A stretch of 64,000 nt of DNA from Niabella insulamsoli (GCF_039652435.2 NZ_CP190246.1:1612001-1676000), one strand, 5' to 3'. Positions 25,080 through 33,841 are shown, counted from the first letter of the stretch. Translations and numbers: made by a program. Notes: generated by a model not told the origin, from the sequence alone.

Positions 25080-26530
25080 ATCAGTTCCAAAATTGAGTTC
25101 AAGATTTCCGCACTTTCTTCGTCCAATACTTTCATTTCTTCCAAAATGATTTGTGGCTGGCGTAGCGTTACTTCTTCTCTTTTGTTCGGGTTCTTTACAC
25201 TCAAATCAAACGTGCTTTGGTCAATGTCTGCCACATTCACCGTCCAAGAGTTTTCGCTATCGGCAAAGGTTTTTTGCAGTGCTACAAACTCTGCCAAGTC
25301 GTTTTCGTTGAGTGGGTTGGTCTTGCCCAAATTGCGGTCGAGGTTTAACTGGTAAAACCAAACCTTTTGTGTGGCTTTGCCTTTTTCAAAAAACAGCACT
25401 ACAGTTTTTACGCCTGCACCGGTAAAAGTGCCACCCGGCAAATCCAATGCAGTATGCAGATTGCAATTTTCCAACAAGGTTTTGCGTATGGCAACCGTAG
25501 CATTGTCGGTATTACTCAAAAAAGTGTTTTTAATTACAATTCCTGCCTTTCCGCCTGCTTTCAATATTTTGATAAAGTGCTGCAAAAAAAGTGATGCGGT
25601 TTCGCCTGTTTTAATCGGGAAGTTTTGTTGCACTTCGGCACGCTCTTTTCCACCAAATGGTGGATTGGCAAGCACTACATCATAGCGGTCTTTTTCCTGT
25701 ATGTCGGCAAGGTTTTCAGCAAGTGTGTTGGTATGTATAATGTTGGGAGCTTCCACACCGTGCAAAATCCTATTCATAATGCCAATGATATACGCCAACG
25801 ATTTTTTCTCCTTGCCGTAAAAGGTGCGTTTTTGTAATGTCTCTGTTTCTTTGCTCGAAAGTGATTTGCTGTTTTTCAAATAGTCAAACGCTTCGCACAA
25901 GAAGCCCGCAGAACCCACAGCACCGTCATAAATTTTGTCGCCAATTTTTGGAGCAACCACTTTTACAATGGTGGTAATAAGTGGTCGGGGCGTGTAGTAT
26001 TCACCACCGTTTCGCCCTGCGTTGCCCATATTTTTTATTTTGTCTTCATACAGGTGGCTCATTTCGTGCTTCTCTGCATGGGTGCGGAAACGCAACTGAT
26101 CTATCAGGTTGATGACTTCCCGTAAGTTATAACCGCTTTGCAGGCGGTTTTTCAGTTCGCTGAAAATCTCTCCAATTTTATATTCAATGGTGTCGGCATC
26201 CTCAGCACTTAGCTTAAACTTTTTGAGATAAGGAAACAGTTTGTTGTTTACAAAGTCGGTGAGGTCGTCACCTGTCAGGGCGTTGTGGTGGTCAAGTTTT
26301 CCGTCTTTGCCTTTGGGCATTGCCCAAACTGTCCATTGGTAGTCTTTGTCAATGATAGGCGTGTAAGACTTGCCTGTAAGTTCGGCTGCTGTGGCTCGGT
26401 CTTTCTCCAAGTCGTCCAAATATTTGAGGAACAAAATCCAAGAGGTTTGCTCCACATAGTCCAATTCACTTCCGCAACCTGCGTCTTTGTGAAGTATGTC
26501 GTCTATATTTTTAAAAGTCTGCTCGAACAT
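25076..26530 (-). CDS. hsdM: Type I restriction-modification DNA adenine methyltransferase subunit
   Basis: HsdM methylates adenine in the target set by HsdS, using SAM. The 484-aa protein has an N-terminal helical domain (SELDYVEQTSWILFLKYLDD), a SAM-binding motif (KIYDGAVGSAGFLCEAFDYL, about 200-220) and the catalytic NPPF motif in DVVLANPPFGGKE (about 285-297). It is full length and appears intact. It is the first gene of the operon. Its stop overlaps the hsdS start as ATGA. Confidence 0.96.
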   Translation of the reverse strand: MFEQTFKNIDDILHKDAGCGSELDYVEQTSWILFLKYLDDLEKDRATAAELTGKSYTPIIDKDYQWTVWAMPKGKDGKLDHHNALTGDDLTDFVNNKLFPYLKKFKLSAEDADTIEYKIGEIFSELKNRLQSGYNLREVINLIDQLRFRTHAEKHEMSHLYEDKIKNMGNAGRNGGEYYTPRPLITTIVKVVAPKIGDKIYDGAVGSAGFLCEAFDYLKNSKSLSSKETETLQKRTFYGKEKKSLAYIIGIMNRILHGVEAPNIIHTNTLAENLADIQEKDRYDVVLANPPFGGKERAEVQQNFPIKTGETASLFLQHFIKILKAGGKAGIVIKNTFLSNTDNATVAIRKTLLENCNLHTALDLPGGTFTGAGVKTVVLFFEKGKATQKVWFYQLNLDRNLGKTNPLNENDLAEFVALQKTFADSENSWTVNVADIDQSTFDLSVKNPNKREEVTLRQPQIILEEMKVLDEESAEILNSILELI

Positions 26531-26857
26531 TATTTATCTCTGTTTTTATCAATTCGTAAAGTTATCATTCTTGTCGGTGCGTTGGCAAAAAATGGCTCTT
26601 TTGGTTTTGCTGAAGGGTCGGCTTGTGGGTAGGGCAAAACCAAATGTGCCATTTATGCGGTGGCAATTCAAAATATTTTGTGCGGTGGGGAAAAAATTAA
26701 AACACAGAAGGGTCGGCAATGAGTACCGGCTTACTCGCTGTCCGTTTGTTCTATCGTTTTTATGTCTGTGTTCACCTGTCAAAATGGTTTGTCTGTGTTA
26801 ATTCGTTTAATTTTTAGTCGTCTGTTGATGTCGTGTTGTGTCGTCAATAGGCGTACT
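26531..26857. other. Upstream region of the hsd operon
   Basis: This is part of the roughly 500-base gap between hsdM and the GNAT fusion gene and should contain the hsd promoter, which I could not place. The short reading frames here are rich in His, Asn, Thr and Arg and look non-coding. The segment 26665-26704 is an inverted copy of 20650-20690. Confidence 0.5.
26665..26704 (+). repeat. Right copy of inverted repeat flanking the hsd operon
   Basis: AATTCAAAATATTTT (26665-26679) followed after ten bases by GAAAAAATTAAAACA (26690-26704). Both blocks occur in reverse complement at 20650-20690. Confidence 0.45.
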
Positions 26858-27052
26858 GCTAACGGTTTAGGCTATGAGTAGTGCGGGGTTTCGGAGCTGT
26901 GAACTTTCAGTTTGGCACGAACGGTAGCCAAAGCTACGCTTTGCGTTTTACCTTTCATTTTCCCCAAAACGTCAAAGCGTAGCTTTGGCGGAATAGAAAA
27001 CTGAAACTTCGATTGGACACTTTCGCCCGCATTACTTATAGCCAGTGTTAGC
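26858..27052 (-). repeat. attC-like nested inverted repeat between hsd operon and GNAT genes
   Basis: The outer arms are GCTAAC (26858-26863) with GGCTATGAGTAGTGCGGG (26870-26887), and CCCGCATTACTTATAGCC (27026-27043) with GTTAGC (27047-27052). They are complementary except for two bases in the 18-mer and a short bulge. Nested inside is a perfect 17-bp inverted repeat, GCCAAAGCTACGCTTTG (26927-26943) and its complement (26973-26989). The structure is directly 3' of the GNAT fusion gene on the minus strand, and the last seven codons of that gene lie in it. This is how integron cassettes place attC, but 195 bases is longer than typical. Confidence 0.5.
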
Positions 27053-28123
27053 GGCTGCCTTTTTCTTTTTCCAGTTTTCATAAGTGAGTTCATAAACAAA
27101 ATTTTGCATAGGTTTTTCACCAAAATAGGTGACTTCTTGCTCTCCAACTTTTAAAGCTCCCAATTTGACTATTGCTTTTTGGGAGCGTATATTATTCGCT
27201 CCTATATGGAAATAAACTTTTGAAACATAATTGAAGATATAATCCAGCATTAATGTTTTTACCAAATTGTTTGTTCCTCTGCCCCAATACTCTGTTTTAT
27301 AAAAAGTATATCCAATCTGTATACTGCTTTCTTGCTCAGAAAGGTCATAAAATCGAGTGCTACCAATAACAGAATCACTGCTTTTGTCAATTATTTTAAA
27401 AGCCCCTTTACTTTGTATAGCACCGACAAAAAAAGTTTTAAATACTTCTTTTTTCCACCGTTCCTTGTTAGGGTGTTGTTCCCATATTTTAGGGTTGGAT
27501 GCAGCTAAGTATAAAGTATCGAAGTCCCTTTCATTTAATGGAGAAAGTAAAATATTCTCACTCTCCAATTTTGGCTGAATATTAATAGGAGCAATATTTT
27601 TTTTCATCATAATGTCTGTTTGTTCGTCTTCGCCAAGCTTGAAAATGTGTTTGTCAAACTCTACAAAACCGTTTTTTTTATAGAAATTTATTGCTCTTGG
27701 ATTTTGTTCCCATACTCCTAACCAAACATAGTCAGCATTTTTTTGTTTCGCAATTTCGATTGCTTTGTCATAAAGAATTTGTCCAACTTTTTTTCCGTGA
27801 AACTCTTTAAGCACATAAATTCTCTCAATTTCAAGTGCTTTGTCGTCTTTAATTTCTGTTTGCGATTTTCCGAAGTTGAGCTTTAAATAACCGATAATTT
27901 TTTCGCCAATTTTTGCGAAGTAAAATTCTGCGTTTTCATCATTTAATTCAGCTGTTATTTTGTCAATTGAAAAACCGTTTTCTAAATAGTTTTTCATATT
28001 TTCTTCGGTGTTACTTTCAGAAAACGTCTCATAAAAGGTCTGTCTGCCAATTTCTTGCAATTGTAGAACTTTGTCTATCGCAACTTTTGATATTTCTACT
28101 GTTACCATTTTTAAACTTTCCAT
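27032..28123 (-). CDS. Tandem GNAT acetyltransferase fusion protein
   Basis: Two GNAT domains lie in one 363-aa chain. Domain 1 (about 1-175) resembles PaiA-type N-acetyltransferases, with acetyl-CoA loop EFHGKKVGQILYDKAIEIAK and GVWEQNPRAINFYKKNGF. Domain 2 (about 180-350) resembles RimJ/RimL-type enzymes, with TEYWGRGTNNLVKTLMLDY and HIGANNIRSQKAIVKLGAL. Substrates are unknown. The first ATG (28123) overlaps the upstream GNAT gene by 13 bases. A second ATG at 28108 is also possible. The C-terminal AAANTGYK is encoded by the attC-like repeat. The segment is AT-rich compared with core genes, which suggests transfer. Confidence 0.88.
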   Translation of the reverse strand: MESLKMVTVEISKVAIDKVLQLQEIGRQTFYETFSESNTEENMKNYLENGFSIDKITAELNDENAEFYFAKIGEKIIGYLKLNFGKSQTEIKDDKALEIERIYVLKEFHGKKVGQILYDKAIEIAKQKNADYVWLGVWEQNPRAINFYKKNGFVEFDKHIFKLGEDEQTDIMMKKNIAPINIQPKLESENILLSPLNERDFDTLYLAASNPKIWEQHPNKERWKKEVFKTFFVGAIQSKGAFKIIDKSSDSVIGSTRFYDLSEQESSIQIGYTFYKTEYWGRGTNNLVKTLMLDYIFNYVSKVYFHIGANNIRSQKAIVKLGALKVGEQEVTYFGEKPMQNFVYELTYENWKKKKAAANTGYK

Positions 28124-28566
28124 TCGTAGTTAAGCCACTCATTATTTTCTGTTGCACCCAATCTTTCGTAAAATTTTTGTCCTGCTTTGTTCCAAGGTGC
28201 AACTGTCCATTTTATTTGATGGCAATTGTTTTGTTCAGCTTCAATTTTTAGAGCATTCATTAGCTGTTCGCCAATTTTCTGTCCACGATAATTTTCGTCC
28301 ACATAAAGCTCTTTCATATAAATTGCTGGTCTGTTTTGAGCTGTGTAAGGCAAAAAATAATAAACCAACATTCCTACAATTTTGTCATTGTCGTCCGCTA
28401 CAATACAATGAAAGTCGGGTGGATTTTTGCGAAAACCACTTTCCTTTACAATTTCTGGCGTAATAGCAAAACTGTCAATGTATTTTTCAAAAACAGCTAA
28501 TTGTTCCATTAAAGTCCAAATTTTTTTGCTGTCTTTTTCTTCTGCTTTTCTTATAATTATGTCCAT
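28111..28566 (-). CDS. GNAT family N-acetyltransferase
   Basis: I choose the ATG at 28566 (MDIIIRKAEEKDSKKIWTLM, 151 aa). The longer frame to 28614 would start inside a hairpin. It is a single GNAT domain similar to diamine/thialysine acetyltransferases (SSAT-like): KELYVDENYRGQKIGEQLMN is the acetyl-CoA loop, and WNKAGQKFYERLGA is the family end motif. It overlaps the start of the fusion gene, so the two are co-translated. Substrate unknown. Confidence 0.88.
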   Translation of the reverse strand: MDIIIRKAEEKDSKKIWTLMEQLAVFEKYIDSFAITPEIVKESGFRKNPPDFHCIVADDNDKIVGMLVYYFLPYTAQNRPAIYMKELYVDENYRGQKIGEQLMNALKIEAEQNNCHQIKWTVAPWNKAGQKFYERLGATENNEWLNYEWKV

Positions 28567-28600
28567 CTTTCTTGTCTTGACGGTTGGTCTGTTAAGGTTG

Positions 28601-28641
28601 CCGCTAACTCCCAAATATCCGAAATTATACGGCGTTTGGGA
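28601..28641 (-). repeat. GTTAGCGG boundary with hairpin at the right end of the island
   Basis: On the minus strand, GTTAGCGG (28601-28608) directly follows a hairpin with arms TCCCAAA (28609-28615) and TTTGGGA (28635-28641) and inner CCG/CGG pairs. The GTTAGC word is the same as at the outer edge of the 26858-27052 structure, so the two mark the ends of a 1.75-kb segment that holds both GNAT genes. Confidence 0.4.
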
Positions 28642-28851
28642 TTTTTTACTAAAAATACATAATTATTTAGTTACCAGGGAAATACAAAAGCGATAGCCGA
28701 AAATAGTCGTTTATAATCGTTTATTGTCGTAAGTAAACCTTTAAAATACGGCTAAGCGGCGCGGCGGAGTGCATTTTTGTGTTGTCATTCTTTGCGGGAT
28801 GGCTGAAATAAAAAATCTAACCGTTGTTTCGGCAACACAAAACTTACCACT

Positions 28852-29196
28852 ATGTATGCATTGAGAAACAAAGTCCAGTTAATTGGCAATTTAGGCGCTG
28901 CGCCAGAAGTAAGAACATTGGAAAGCGGGAAAAAAATGGCCCGGTTTACCATCGCTACGAGCGAAGTGTATAAAAATGCCACGGGAGAGCGAATTAAAGA
29001 AACACAATGGCACCAGGTGGTGGCCTGGGGCCAGATTGCTGATATCGCGGCCCGCTATCTCGAAAAAGGCAGGGAAGTGGCGATCGAAGGCAAATTGGTG
29101 CATCGGGATTTTACCGATGCCAAGGGCGTCAAAAAGTATATTACCGAAGTGCAGGCAACAGAATTATTATTGCTGGGAACCAAAGCCTCGGTTTGA
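28852..29196 (+). CDS. ssb: Single-stranded DNA-binding protein, short form
   Basis: This OB-fold protein is 114 aa: MYALRNKVQLIGNLGAAPEV, then KMARFTIATSEVYKNATGER, ETQWHQVVAWGQIADIAARY and LEKGREVAIEGKLVHRDF are canonical SSB blocks. It ends soon after the fold (LLLLGTKASV) and lacks the acidic C-terminal tail with terminal Phe that normally recruits repair proteins, so it is probably an accessory SSB. It lies just right of the island and ends at a strong terminator. Confidence 0.93.
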   Translation: MYALRNKVQLIGNLGAAPEVRTLESGKKMARFTIATSEVYKNATGERIKETQWHQVVAWGQIADIAARYLEKGREVAIEGKLVHRDFTDAKGVKKYITEVQATELLLLGTKASV

Positions 29197-29220
29197 CGAG
29201 GACACCATTCGGTAAACAAA

Positions 29221-29249
29221 AAAGAGGCGTCCAACCCGGACGCCTCTTT
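29221..29249. terminator. Bidirectional terminator between ssb and the DUF2723 gene
   Basis: AAAGAGGCGTCC (29221-29232) and GGACGCCTCTTT (29238-29249) form a perfect 12-bp stem with a five-base loop, flanked by T-rich and A-rich runs. It serves both convergent genes. Confidence 0.88.
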
Positions 29250-29269
29250 ACTTATTTTTTATTTTTTAA

Positions 29270-32200
29270 TTACTGAATTGAATCAGGGATGACAATGCCC
29301 GCACTGTCGGCAGCTTTTTGCAGCGCCTGCGGCAACAACTCCTGCGAAGGGTTTTTAGCGGCCTTCTTCAATGGATCGTATTGCTGTTCTACCTGGTTCA
29401 ATACCTCATCCATAATATCATTCAGGATCACTTCAGTGTGCTCAAGCCCTGCATAGAACTGAGGTTTTTCCGCTTTTAAATATTGATAATAACTGCGCTG
29501 GCTGTTGATATCGTTTCTCACGTCTTTAGCAATTTTCCTGGCCTGATCCAGTTTGCCTGCTTTGTAATAGGCCTCGGTAAGCAGGATGCCAGATTGATTA
29601 TGCTGACTGTAGCGGCTGGCCATTCCATAAGGAAGGTTTTCGGGTTTTAATCCTTCGGCTTCCCGGTTTAAAAGCTTCACGGCTTCATCAACCTTACCGG
29701 CATCAGCAAGATTTCCCGCAGCTTCAGCAAAAAGCGAACGGATATTGAGCAGGTACTGGCGGTTGACTTCATCAAAATAAACACCCTTCCTGTTAGCGCC
29801 GCCAAATTCAAATTTTTTCAGGTTCTCTGAAATGGCCTCGAGATTATTAGCCCTAACCGAGGAGCCGCCTGCCCTTAAACTTCTAAGCGCTTGATCCGTC
29901 ACCCAGTTTTGTTGCGGCGTTGCAGCAATAACGGGTACAAGCCGGTAGGTCAGCCCGTCTTTGCGCAAATGATGGCCGAAGCCCAACTCGCCATAGGGCG
30001 CCGTAAAGTAAATCGGGCGCTGCCATTTATTAGTAGCGATGATATTCAACATGATCAGGTCGTTGCGCATCAGCGCACCGGAAGGCACTTCAAAGGTTAA
30101 CTGGCTCACCACACTGTCTTGTGTATTGGCGTCGCCATTTTTTCTCGCAAGCTGCTTGTCCACAGGAACGAAAAATTTACGGAAGGGCATTGTGTTGGGC
30201 CCGACATCGTTACCATCTTCATCGGTCACTTTTTGTCCCAGATAATCTTTCATAATATCAAACAAGGGATAATAAGCGTTCGGGTCGAGATTTTGCCCGG
30301 GCTGCGCCTGGCCAATGCGGATGTACTCCCTGTTGTGGCCTTCGATCTGTTCCGGTGTCCAGATTACATCAACACCGGGTGCGTCGTTGATCTTATATCT
30401 CAATTGATTGATATACCAATCTATGCCCAGCAGGCTGGTATTAATAATGCGGATATCTTTTCTGATGCCTTCAACTTCCTGCGCATACCAAAGCGGATAG
30501 GTGTCGTTGTCGCCAAAAGTAAACAGTATCGCATTGGGGGCACAACTTTCTAAATAGTCTTTTGCCAGATCGGGTGCTATTGTTTTTTTGCTACGATCAT
30601 GGTCGTCCCATTCCTGCTGCGCCATTAAGGCCGGAACGAGCAAGCAGATTGCCGTAGTCGCAATTCCGGCTGCCCTGAAATTAGCGCCATTTCCAGACAA
30701 AGCTTTGATGATAAACGTTAATGCAGCCACTACGATTGCAAAAAACAGGGCCGAAGCCAGGCCCGCCATCAACGCGCCGCTGCCGGAACCTGAGAGGCTG
30801 CTGATCACAATGACGAGGAAGGTAAAAGTGGCGCCATAAATCAATACTTTTTTGAGCTGGTCCTTATCCGTTTTTTCAAGTGCGAGTTTTACAAGCGCCA
30901 GCACTGATAGCCCGATCCAAATCGCAAATACATAGCAGGCGCCCACAAACACATAGTCACGTTCGCGCGGCATGTTGCCCGGCGCATTCAGATAGATGAC
31001 GATCGCTTCTCCCATGAAAAAGAAGAGGATCAACGTAACAATAAAATCGTTCCGGTTTCTGAGCATTTGAAACACAAATCCCAATATGCCGAGGATGATC
31101 GGAAGTAAAAACAGTTTATTATTTGCTTTGTTTTCTTTCAGGCTTTCCGGCATTTTGCTTTGATCGCCCAAACGCGGCGAATCGATAAAGCTGATGCCTG
31201 AAATCCAGTTGCCATCACGCTTGTTGCCAAAACCCTGCAAATCATTTTGCCGGCCGGCAAAATTCCACATAAAATAACGCATGAAAAGAAAATCAGTTTG
31301 GTAGCTCATAAACCAACTGATATTGTCGGCATAACTCGGCGCTTCGTAAGACAACACCTGGCCGGTATTAGGATCCCTGTTTTCTTCAAGATCTAACCAG
31401 TCTGCATAAAACTGCGCGTGATTCTGATCGTTGCTTCGATCCCAAACCCGCGGAAAGAGCTGCATGTCGCTGCTTTGATAAAGAGGCTCGCGATCGCGGC
31501 CGGTAGCGATATAATGATCTTTTCCTTTCACATATTTCATTTCGCCCATCTTCATATCGATCATACCGTCTCCATCGTCATCTTTATATTCGGCCGCAAA
31601 ATGAGGCCCGTAGATCAGCGGGGCGCTACCGTACTGCTCGCGTCCCAAATAATAAACGAGGTTGATCGGATTGTCCACGTTGTTCATGTCAATGCCGGGG
31701 TTGGCATTACTACGGATCATGGAAGTGAAATACATGAAATAACCCAACATCATAAAGGCATAGCACCAAAGAGAAAGTTTTAGCACTTTTAATGCCGATG
31801 TTTTGATAAAATAGCCCAGCGCAGCGCCAATGATTAATAATAAAATGATTTTAAAAGCAGCCGCTGATCCTGAAAAAGCAAAAGGTAAAAAGGCCAGGGC
31901 GAAGAAAAGCGCTGTCCACAGAATAATTTTGGTTTTCGAAACATTGGGTTTAAACATCAGCGCCCAACCGATCAGCAATGCAATAAAAATAAAATAAGCG
32001 GCGAAGCCGGAGAAGAACGGCATGCCCAGGCTGTTGACGAAGAATACGTCGAACAGGCCGGCAGCTTTCATGCTGTATTGAATGACCGCCACCTGAACAA
32101 TGCCGGTAATAACACAACCGATGATGAAAGCAGCAATGGCGCCTTTGGTGGTGGGCTTATACCGGCGGTAATAATAAATCATCACGATGGCGGGAATTGT

Positions 32201-32812
32201 AAGCAGGTTCAACAAGTGAACGCCAATGGACAACCCCATCATGAAAAACAAAAATATAATCCAACGGTCGCTTCTTACACGCGCTACTTCATCGGCGCCG
32301 GCATGCTCATCAGCATGTTCCCATTTCAGAATAATCCAAAATACAAAAGCCGTAAAGAAAGAAGATAAGGCATACACTTCGCCTTCAACCGCGCTATACC
32401 AGAACGAATCAGTAAAAGTGTAAGCCAGCGCGCCAACCACGCCGCCGCCCATTACCGTAATGAGTTGCGGGTTGCTCAGCGTTTCGCCCACTTTGATAAA
32501 CATTTTGCGCGCAAAATGCGTAATCGTCCAGAACAGGAACAGGATGGTTCCTGCACTCGCCATGGCGCTCATGAAGTTAACAGCCGATGCTGCAGTTTGC
32601 GGATTATCGCCAAATAAAATAATAAAAAATCGTCCCAATAAAGTAAACAGCGGCGCGCCGGGAGGGTGGGGCATACCTAATTTAAAAGCGCAGGCGACAA
32701 ATTCTCCGCAGTCCCACAAAGACCCGCGGGCTTCTTTGGTAAGGGTGTACGTAATAGCTGCTATCGCAAAAACCAGCCAGCCGGTAATGTTGTTTACTTT
32801 TTTAAAGTTCAT
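29270..32812 (-). CDS. DUF2723 (protein O-mannosyltransferase-like) membrane protein
   Basis: The 1180-aa protein has about a dozen membrane spans in the first 700 residues. The N-terminal motif TKEARGSLWDCGEFVACAFK plus LGMPHPPGAPLFTLLGRFF is diagnostic for the DUF2723 family, which is related to GT-C/PMT glycosyltransferases. A middle soluble portion has NAILFTFGDNDTYPLWYAQE, and the last 200 residues look TPR-like (FAEAAGNLADAGKVDEAVKL). The family is nearly confined to Bacteroidetes and is thought to glycosylate exported proteins. The exact substrate is unproven. Confidence 0.9.
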   Translation of the reverse strand: MNFKKVNNITGWLVFAIAAITYTLTKEARGSLWDCGEFVACAFKLGMPHPPGAPLFTLLGRFFIILFGDNPQTAASAVNFMSAMASAGTILFLFWTITHFARKMFIKVGETLSNPQLITVMGGGVVGALAYTFTDSFWYSAVEGEVYALSSFFTAFVFWIILKWEHADEHAGADEVARVRSDRWIIFLFFMMGLSIGVHLLNLLTIPAIVMIYYYRRYKPTTKGAIAAFIIGCVITGIVQVAVIQYSMKAAGLFDVFFVNSLGMPFFSGFAAYFIFIALLIGWALMFKPNVSKTKIILWTALFFALAFLPFAFSGSAAAFKIILLLIIGAALGYFIKTSALKVLKLSLWCYAFMMLGYFMYFTSMIRSNANPGIDMNNVDNPINLVYYLGREQYGSAPLIYGPHFAAEYKDDDGDGMIDMKMGEMKYVKGKDHYIATGRDREPLYQSSDMQLFPRVWDRSNDQNHAQFYADWLDLEENRDPNTGQVLSYEAPSYADNISWFMSYQTDFLFMRYFMWNFAGRQNDLQGFGNKRDGNWISGISFIDSPRLGDQSKMPESLKENKANNKLFLLPIILGILGFVFQMLRNRNDFIVTLILFFFMGEAIVIYLNAPGNMPRERDYVFVGACYVFAIWIGLSVLALVKLALEKTDKDQLKKVLIYGATFTFLVIVISSLSGSGSGALMAGLASALFFAIVVAALTFIIKALSGNGANFRAAGIATTAICLLVPALMAQQEWDDHDRSKKTIAPDLAKDYLESCAPNAILFTFGDNDTYPLWYAQEVEGIRKDIRIINTSLLGIDWYINQLRYKINDAPGVDVIWTPEQIEGHNREYIRIGQAQPGQNLDPNAYYPLFDIMKDYLGQKVTDEDGNDVGPNTMPFRKFFVPVDKQLARKNGDANTQDSVVSQLTFEVPSGALMRNDLIMLNIIATNKWQRPIYFTAPYGELGFGHHLRKDGLTYRLVPVIAATPQQNWVTDQALRSLRAGGSSVRANNLEAISENLKKFEFGGANRKGVYFDEVNRQYLLNIRSLFAEAAGNLADAGKVDEAVKLLNREAEGLKPENLPYGMASRYSQHNQSGILLTEAYYKAGKLDQARKIAKDVRNDINSQRSYYQYLKAEKPQFYAGLEHTEVILNDIMDEVLNQVEQQYDPLKKAAKNPSQELLPQALQKAADSAGIVIPDSIQ

Positions 32813-33046
32813 TGTAACATATTTAAAACGCTCACAAAAATAGGGATAAAGAGGTCATATATACTGATAAAGCGAGGATTAGGATAAATTTACAATTGTA
32901 CTGATATTTTGGTCGTTTGCACAACACTAATAACGGGATCGGCGTCAAATAATGCTATGGACAGGATGTAGGGATACGCAAGCGTCGCATTGATATGAAA
33001 GGTGAACAAAAATGCGCAAAAAATCAAATGAACCTAGGTATGCAGG

Positions 33047-33754
33047 CTATCTTTTAATAGCCGTCGGATTGCGGTAGGGATTATTGTACCAGGTAGCGTC
33101 AATTTCCTGAACAAAGTTTTCTATTTGCTGATCAAAACTTTCTTTAATATTATAATCCTGCTTCAGGCTTCCACCATAAAAAAATGCCACGGTCTGGTAA
33201 AGGCGCGCACTGAGGCCGCCCTTATATTCTTTTAAAATATCATAGCAGTTGTTGCCGGTTTGGCGGTTGATCAATTTCATCAAAACTTTTCCCTGATAAA
33301 CAGAAAGGTTGGTAAGCGGGTCGGCAAACTGCTTTTTTAGTTCTTTTTCCTTAGCCTTGATGATTGCTTTTTTATCTCTTTTTTTATCGGTCGATGCTAT
33401 TTCGCGGTTGATCTGGTTGATGGTATGGCCCGCCAGGCGAGCGTAGGGGTAACATACATAGACAGCGTTTCTTAAACGGTTGTAAGCGCGCTTTACTTCT
33501 TCCAGCTTTGCCGGCGGCAGCTTGGAAACCCATATATTTTCCTCTTCGGTATAAGGAAGCATTTTAAACGATTGGTAATCTGACCCATACCAGATCGCGC
33601 CAACTTTCAAATGATCGTTGGGCCCCCAGTCTTTCATAATTTCTTCCATGCTGGGGCGCGGCGGGACACGCGCTGTGTCGAGCGTTTGCGCATCAACAGC
33701 GCTGCCTGTTATAAAAAGTAGTATAGCCGCCAGATATGTAAAACAATAATTCAA
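33047..33754 (-). CDS. DUF4294 secreted protein
   Basis: The 235-aa protein has an N-terminal signal (NYCFTYLAAILLFITGSAVDAQ). The DUF4294 core contains KLPPAKLEEVKRAYNRLRNAVYVCYPYARLAG (about 78-109) and FADPLTNLSVYQGKVLMKLI. The start is a TTG at 33754, since the first ATG would remove the signal peptide. Function unknown. It is common in Bacteroidetes. The 234 bases upstream, to the DUF2723 start, hold nothing I recognise. Confidence 0.85.
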   Translation of the reverse strand: MNYCFTYLAAILLFITGSAVDAQTLDTARVPPRPSMEEIMKDWGPNDHLKVGAIWYGSDYQSFKMLPYTEEENIWVSKLPPAKLEEVKRAYNRLRNAVYVCYPYARLAGHTINQINREIASTDKKRDKKAIIKAKEKELKKQFADPLTNLSVYQGKVLMKLINRQTGNNCYDILKEYKGGLSARLYQTVAFFYGGSLKQDYNIKESFDQQIENFVQEIDATWYNNPYRNPTAIKR

Positions 33755-33841
33755 AAGAATAACACAAAGTTAGGAAGGGAATCAGGATAGTTTGTTAAAT
33801 TTTTGATAGGGTTTCAGCCCTCCCTCAGAACTATTCCAAAA

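Noticed and set aside
26549..26782. 77-codon minus-strand ORF upstream of hsdM
   Set aside because: Looks like non-coding flank. It contains the inverted repeat block and gives a low-complexity product.
28681..28735. Near-tandem copies of a TCGTTTAT-like word upstream of ssb, considered as a small repeat array
   Set aside because: Only two to three imperfect copies in AT-rich sequence, not enough for a defined repeat or CRISPR.
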